The notes under the pieces are model-generated. The model had not been told where the DNA came from, ran no database searches, and saw only the letters and a program-made list of their open reading frames with translations. This document shows, piece after piece, positions 30,146-35,094 of a DNA stretch of 35,094 bases. Position 1 is the first letter of the stretch, and every line of letters starts with the position of its first letter. The translations under genes and the position numbers were made by a program. The DNA is from Clostridia bacterium (GTDB lineage Bacteria; Bacillota; Clostridia; Oscillospirales; CAG-272). The DNA lies in the NCBI GenBank assembly GCA_017621415.1, contig JAGATD010000046.1, positions 1 through 35,094 of the forward strand, in the 5' to 3' direction.

Positions 30146-33100
30146 ATGAAGAAAATTTTATCTATTTTATGTTTTTTCGCTTTGTTTATGACAATAATTT
30201 TGTCTCTAAGTATAACAAGCTTTGCAGCAGAAGCCACAACGCCTGCTGCTGAGGAAACAACGATATTATATTCCGGTGCTTGCGGTACAAATCTTACGTG
30301 GCAGATTGATGATACCGGCACATTGACCATTGATGGTACAGGTGCAATGGAAACCTATTCTGCCGGATCTGCTCCGTGGTATGCCTATAGAACTCAAATC
30401 ACTAGTTGTGCTTTTCAGTATTGTACAAATGTTTTGAATGTAACAATTGGAAATTCAACTACCACAATTGGTATCCAATCTTTCGCAGGACTAAAAAAAG
30501 TAAATGCAATAATTGTGCCGGATAGTGTAACAACAATTGGATCGGGAGCATTCAATGGTTGCTCATCGTTGAAAGAAATAACGTTGCCTTTTGTTGGATC
30601 TAGTAGGAATCGCTATTATAACCACAACCTTTTTGGATACATATTTGGCACTGACACTTATACCGGAGGCAAGAAAACAACTCAATATTATTTGAATAAT
30701 GGAGAACAAAGTGTTGAGTTTTATATTCCAACTTCGCTTACTAAAGTAACTATAACCGATGCTTCGTCAATTTATTACGGAGCCTTCTCGAATTGTTCTG
30801 AAATTGTAGAGCTTAACCTTAATGATGAAATCACAAACGTTGAAGATTACGCCTTTTATAACTTAGGAATGATTAAAAAATCTACAAATGACTTTGTAGT
30901 TTCCGGAAAAATTCTTTTGTCTTATAAAGGAGCAAGTACACAAATCGCCATTCCCGATGGAATAAGGATAATAGCTCCTCGTGCTTTTTACAACAACAAA
31001 AACATTGGCACAATAACGCTTGATGACGATACAAGTTACATTGGCGCATACGCTTTTTATAATTGTACAAGTGCACTTGTCAATGTTCCACGTATTAGCG
31101 GAACATTAAATATCGAAAGCAACGGTTTTACAAATACAGCAAGCGTAAAATATCTTGACAAATCCTCCTATACTAACGGAAATGATACCTATTATTATAC
31201 TGTTGACTCGGAAGGAAATGCGATAATCGTAGGTTGCTCTACTACGAGCACTAATATTACTCTCCCAAATACTCTTGGAGGATATACGGTCACTACGGTC
31301 GGCTACAAAGGAATGGCGAATTGCACGACACTGACAGGCGTTACTATCCCCAATAACATCGTAAAGCTCGACCTCTATGCTTTTGCTGGTTGCACAGGAC
31401 TCGACACAGCAACAATCCCTGCAACTTGTGTGTATGTCGGTCAGTATGCTTTTTCGGGTTGTACCTCGTTGACAACTGTTGTTATTGCGGAAGGTGTTAC
31501 TTATCTCGGTGATTATTGCTTCGAGAACTGCACATCTTTGACAGAAATCGTTGTACCTGACTCTTGTACATATCTTGGAGATTACGCTTTCTATAATTGC
31601 GTGTCTATGGAATCTGCAACGATTGGTATTACCGTTCCTGCTATTGGTAAATACACATTCTATAACTGCGAAAAGCTCGCAACCGTTGTTATCGGTATCA
31701 AAGTAGAAAGCATTGGAGAATATGCATTCTACAATACTGCTTTGACGAGATTGACTACGCCAAACGCGCTTAAACATATTGACGATTATGCTTTCGCAAG
31801 TTGTGAAGATCTTACAAGAGCTTCGTTGAAAACAGGACTTCTCACAATAGGCGATGGCGCATTTATGGGAGATGTTGCCCTTACAACAATAAATTGGACG
31901 GCTAATATCAACAGCATTGGAGCTTATGCGTTTCACGGTTGTTCTTCGCTCGCAAGTGCAACCATTCCCGCAGGTGTTACTGAGATCAAGGACTACACCT
32001 TTGCTTACTGTACTTCCTTGGCTTCTGTTACCGTAAAAGGAACGCTTACTTCTATTGGTGAAAAAGCATTCTACCGTGATGCTCTTACTGCATTTACCTT
32101 TACTGAAGGATTGACTACCATTGGCGCAGATGCTTTTGCATTTAACGCTCTTGAAGTAATCACTTTGCCGAACTCTCTTGTTTATATTGGTGAGCAGGCA
32201 TTCAATGAGTGTTCTTCGCTTGCAAGCGTTTCTATGCCCGATAGCGTTGCTTACGTTGGAGCATACGCTTTCTCAGCGGACGCGGACAACTTAACTGTTA
32301 CTATCAGATATAATTCCGGTAAAATTGCTGATTATATGCTCTATAATATGGACGTATATAAAGTAGTTATGGAAGATGGTATTAGCGAAATCGGTAATTA
32401 CGTGTTTGCTCTTTGCCACGAACTTACGGAAATTACATTCCCGAACACACTTAAAACCATTGGCAATTATGCGTTCTACGATAATAGAATGTATGATGAG
32501 CTTACCTTGCCCAATACTGTTGAAACTATTGGCGACTATACATTTGCAAGAGGTTATCGCTTTATTAAGATCAACATTCCCGATAGTGTTCAGAGTATAG
32601 GAACTCACGCATTTATGCGAGCAGAAGCAATTAACCATATCGATCCCGAATTTACCGTTCATTTCTATTACAATAAGGGTATCCTTTGCGATAATATTTT
32701 GGACGGACAGGATATGCACCATATTATTGTTGCAGATTATATCCACACTGTTGGTAATAATGCGTTTTCCAACGCCACGAACCTAATGGATATTTCGTTG
32801 CCTGATACTATTGCATCTTTTGGTGATAATTGCTTCCAAAACGATACCAATATCATTATGACAATCAGAACCGTTGACGGTTTGATTGATAACAATGTTT
32901 ATAATGCAAAGTTGGATAGAGTTATTACTGTAAACCTTGATGATAGTAATGTGGGTGACTATGCATTTGCTGCAAACCCCGGATTGCTTAATCTTACAAT
33001 TGCTGCGATCTCTGAGTCGTTTGATATGACATCTATCGGTTCTCACGCATTTGACGGTTGTAAATCTATGGGTGCGGTCGTTCTGCCCACTACGGTGAAC

Positions 33101-35094
33101 TACATCGGCTCGTACGCATTCTACGACTGCAACAGTATGTCGTCTATCAATATCCCGAACGGAATTGAGAAGATTTTGTCACACACCTTCTACGGTTGTG
33201 CATCTCTTGGTAGCATTGAAGTTCCTAACTCCGTAATTGCTATTGAGGACTATGCTTTCTATGGATGTATTGTTGCTACATACATAACTCTGTCTAATCA
33301 ATGTCAGACGATTGGTGAAGCAGCATTCTACAACTGTAAAGCCCTTACCGAGTTGAACATTCCCGATTCCGTAACTTCTATCGGCGCATACGCTTTCCGT
33401 TCTTGCAGTGAAATCACCGAGCTTGTATTCAGCGATAATGTTGATAAAATCGGAGCTTGCGCGTTCTACGATTGTAATGGACTCAAAACTGTTAAGCTCG
33501 GTAAGAAGATCATTGAGCTTGGCGACAGAATGTTCTACGGATGCGTTAACCTTGAAAGCCTTTACGTTTACGCACCGCTTTCGTATATTGATGAGCTTGC
33601 GTTCTATGGTGCAGAGGATGTTAGCGTTTACTGCGGCAGAGATGATTATATGATCAACTTCTTTGACGAGAACGGCATTTTCTACGAAATCCTTGACGAT
33701 CTCGTATATGAGTACAAGATTACTTTCGTAACCGACAATGGCGAGATTATCAGCTCCGCAACCTATACTTCGGGTTCAACCGTTACACCTCCCACCAATC
33801 CTACTAAATCTGCAGACAATACATATACTTACGCGTTTATCGGTTGGGATCAAGAGATTACGGTAGTTGGAGGTAACAAGACCTACACCGCAAGCTTTAC
33901 TCCCGTATATATCGACTACACCGTTGTATTCAAGGATTATAATGGCAATACGATTAGTTCGGGAACGTATCATTACGGCGATACTGTAACAGCTCCTTCT
34001 GATCCTACAAGAGCAGCGGATAACACTTACACCTATGCTTTTGCAGGTTGGAATAATGCAGTAGTTGAGTGTGCAGGCAATACCACCTATACCGCAACTT
34101 ATACTTCCACTTATATCGAATACACCGTAGAGTTTAAGGACTTTGATGGTCAGACGATCAGTAAACATAATTACCACTATGGTGATAATCTTGTGATACC
34201 CGAAGCTCCTGATAAATCCGAAGATGATTATTATTCGTATGAGTTTTTGGGGTGGGATATTAACAATGACGGTGGTATAGATGCAATTCCTTTTACGACA
34301 TCCGGTGCGTTTGTTGCAATGCCGGTTTATTCCAATGTATGTAAGCATTTTGTAACTTATTGGGTTCATTTGGAATCGGGCATGGAGCATTATATTTGCA
34401 ATAATTGCTTCGAAATTTTAAATGCTCGAGACGGGCATTTGTATAGTGAGTTTGTGCCTCAGAATCTGCCTGATTGTATAAATGGTGGAAATATAGGATA
34501 CTATTCATGTGAATGCGGTGCTCTGTTCGATGAAGATTACCTTGAAGTGGAAAGTGTACTGGTGGAAGCTCTGGGCCATGATATGGCACCTGCTACCTGC
34601 ACTGAGGCCTCAAAGTGTAAGAGGACAGGATGCAATCACACAGTAGGTACAGCTCTCGGTCACTCATGGTCAAAGGCAACCTGCACAGCGCCTAAGACTT
34701 GTTCTGTATGTGATGCAACCGAAGGTGAAGCACTTGGTCATAATTTCACTAACTATGTTTCAAATGGTGACGCAACTTGTACGGTAGACGGAACAAAGAC
34801 TGCGGAATGTACTCGTTGCGATGAGACGGATACAGTTACAGATACGAACTCCAAGCTTGGCCACGATATGGCACCTGCAACCTGCACTGAGGCATCGAAG
34901 TGTAAGAGAGTTGGTTGTAACCATACTGTCGGTTCCGCACTCGGTCACACCTGGGTAAATGCGACTTGCACGGTACCTAAGACTTGTTCTGTATGTGATG
35001 CAACCGAAGGTGAAGCACTTGGTCATAATTTCACTAACTATGTTTCAAATGGTGACGCAACTTGTACGGTAGACGGAACAAAGACTGCGGAATG
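30146..35094 (+). CDS. Giant secreted leucine-rich-repeat (BspA/LRR_5) surface protein, partial
   Basis: At least 1649 codons, open to the window end. Residues 1-28 are a signal peptide (KK, hydrophobic core, SFAA). A beta region (CGTNLTWQIDDTGTLTIDG) follows, then many LRR_5 repeats to about 1170, each near 23 residues with the pattern IGxYAFYNCTSLTxVxIP. Residues 1190-1372 hold three InlB-type B repeats (VVFKDYNGNTISSGTYHYGD, ending in GW segments). From about 1477 come Cys-rich repeats (LGH, TCT, CSVCDATEG) with 95-residue period. Such proteins bind host surfaces or other microbes. The cell-wall anchor must lie beyond the window. GGAGG at 30135-30139 lies inside the preceding gene. The frame was read codon by codon and has no stop. 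Confidence 0.92.
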   Translation, partial: MKKILSILCFFALFMTIILSLSITSFAAEATTPAAEETTILYSGACGTNLTWQIDDTGTLTIDGTGAMETYSAGSAPWYAYRTQITSCAFQYCTNVLNVTIGNSTTTIGIQSFAGLKKVNAIIVPDSVTTIGSGAFNGCSSLKEITLPFVGSSRNRYYNHNLFGYIFGTDTYTGGKKTTQYYLNNGEQSVEFYIPTSLTKVTITDASSIYYGAFSNCSEIVELNLNDEITNVEDYAFYNLGMIKKSTNDFVVSGKILLSYKGASTQIAIPDGIRIIAPRAFYNNKNIGTITLDDDTSYIGAYAFYNCTSALVNVPRISGTLNIESNGFTNTASVKYLDKSSYTNGNDTYYYTVDSEGNAIIVGCSTTSTNITLPNTLGGYTVTTVGYKGMANCTTLTGVTIPNNIVKLDLYAFAGCTGLDTATIPATCVYVGQYAFSGCTSLTTVVIAEGVTYLGDYCFENCTSLTEIVVPDSCTYLGDYAFYNCVSMESATIGITVPAIGKYTFYNCEKLATVVIGIKVESIGEYAFYNTALTRLTTPNALKHIDDYAFASCEDLTRASLKTGLLTIGDGAFMGDVALTTINWTANINSIGAYAFHGCSSLASATIPAGVTEIKDYTFAYCTSLASVTVKGTLTSIGEKAFYRDALTAFTFTEGLTTIGADAFAFNALEVITLPNSLVYIGEQAFNECSSLASVSMPDSVAYVGAYAFSADADNLTVTIRYNSGKIADYMLYNMDVYKVVMEDGISEIGNYVFALCHELTEITFPNTLKTIGNYAFYDNRMYDELTLPNTVETIGDYTFARGYRFIKINIPDSVQSIGTHAFMRAEAINHIDPEFTVHFYYNKGILCDNILDGQDMHHIIVADYIHTVGNNAFSNATNLMDISLPDTIASFGDNCFQNDTNIIMTIRTVDGLIDNNVYNAKLDRVITVNLDDSNVGDYAFAANPGLLNLTIAAISESFDMTSIGSHAFDGCKSMGAVVLPTTVNYIGSYAFYDCNSMSSINIPNGIEKILSHTFYGCASLGSIEVPNSVIAIEDYAFYGCIVATYITLSNQCQTIGEAAFYNCKALTELNIPDSVTSIGAYAFRSCSEITELVFSDNVDKIGACAFYDCNGLKTVKLGKKIIELGDRMFYGCVNLESLYVYAPLSYIDELAFYGAEDVSVYCGRDDYMINFFDENGIFYEILDDLVYEYKITFVTDNGEIISSATYTSGSTVTPPTNPTKSADNTYTYAFIGWDQEITVVGGNKTYTASFTPVYIDYTVVFKDYNGNTISSGTYHYGDTVTAPSDPTRAADNTYTYAFAGWNNAVVECAGNTTYTATYTSTYIEYTVEFKDFDGQTISKHNYHYGDNLVIPEAPDKSEDDYYSYEFLGWDINNDGGIDAIPFTTSGAFVAMPVYSNVCKHFVTYWVHLESGMEHYICNNCFEILNARDGHLYSEFVPQNLPDCINGGNIGYYSCECGALFDEDYLEVESVLVEALGHDMAPATCTEASKCKRTGCNHTVGTALGHSWSKATCTAPKTCSVCDATEGEALGHNFTNYVSNGDATCTVDGTKTAECTRCDETDTVTDTNSKLGHDMAPATCTEASKCKRVGCNHTVGSALGHTWVNATCTVPKTCSVCDATEGEALGHNFTNYVSNGDATCTVDGTKTAE
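34691..35094 (+). repeat. 285-bp tandem repeat within the surface-protein gene
   Basis: The stretch 34691-34809 recurs exactly at 34976-35094 (119 bp identical, spacing 285 bp) and the second copy is cut by the window end. The intervening part is a more diverged version of the same Cys-rich module. The 95-codon period keeps the reading frame. Confidence 0.93.

Noticed and set aside
31106..31936. 276-codon antisense open frame inside the LRR gene (and others at 32291-32746, 33776-34390)
   Set aside because: They mirror the repeat composition of the sense LRR/B-repeat frame, lack ribosome sites and have implausible Cys/Ile/Arg-rich products; the sense frame is continuous with a signal peptide.
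34574..35094. Possible CRISPR-like repeat array
   Set aside because: The period is 285 bp, the repeats are in frame within a coding sequence and there are no short unique spacers.

Overview
The window looks like chromosome of an endospore-forming Clostridia bacterium (Bacillota), probably an uncultured gut relative of the Oscillospiraceae or Christensenellales. The evidence is spoIVA, a T-box leader in front of serS, niaR, strong AGGAGG ribosome sites, sigma-A promoters with 17-bp spacers, and a Clostridia-type mobile-element gene set (TnpV, DUF6809, Cys-rich VLP). The genus cannot be fixed from sequence alone.

Region 1 (1-13844) is accessory DNA. Its left part (1-5486) reads as integrative/conjugative-element backbone: a ParM/StbA-like actin (cut by the window edge) and a Cys-rich VLP protein face left. 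A divergent promoter drives a 1008-aa protein that carries both catalytic double-psi beta-barrel signatures of the cellular (QDE-1 type) RNA-dependent RNA polymerase superfamily, coupled by an ATGA overlap to an unknown 279-aa protein. TnpV and a DUF6809 protein follow. From about 5500 the base composition drops visibly. A perfect consensus promoter (TTGACA-17-TATAAT) leads a same-strand block: a small HTH protein, an acidic protein, a sacsin/NO VEIN-like GHKL ATPase fused to a PD-(D/E)XK-like NOV_C domain, an unknown protein, a small two-TM protein, a beta-CASP-like metallo-beta-lactamase nuclease, a two-TM protein and a 206-aa protein. Two of these share an N-terminal HFDxxMDMxxSGG tag. I read the block as a candidate undescribed multi-gene defence or stress system. 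It ends at a bidirectional terminator just beyond the 3' end of ssrA (tmRNA), a classic island-integration site.

Region 2 (13982-28857) is conserved chromosome: ssrA, a YiiX-like cysteine hydrolase, spoIVA, T-box-serS, a guanylate kinase homologue, an ADP-ribosylglycohydrolase operon, tRNA-Gln and an MFS transporter. Next comes a five-gene operon niaR-rlmA-ruvX-EIIC_2-pncB that links the NAD-precursor repressor to nicotinate salvage, then a lipoprotein and thiI. The 3' end of spoIVA is duplicated around a REP-like repeat; the spare copy differs almost only at synonymous positions.

Region 3 (28858-35094) is accessory or variable: a second REP-like repeat, a promoter-structured RNA-terminator unit, two small unknown genes, and a giant secreted leucine-rich-repeat (BspA/LRR_5) surface protein whose start lies 1 nt after the second small gene. 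The surface protein runs off the window inside 285-bp Cys-rich repeats that are identical over at least 119 bp.
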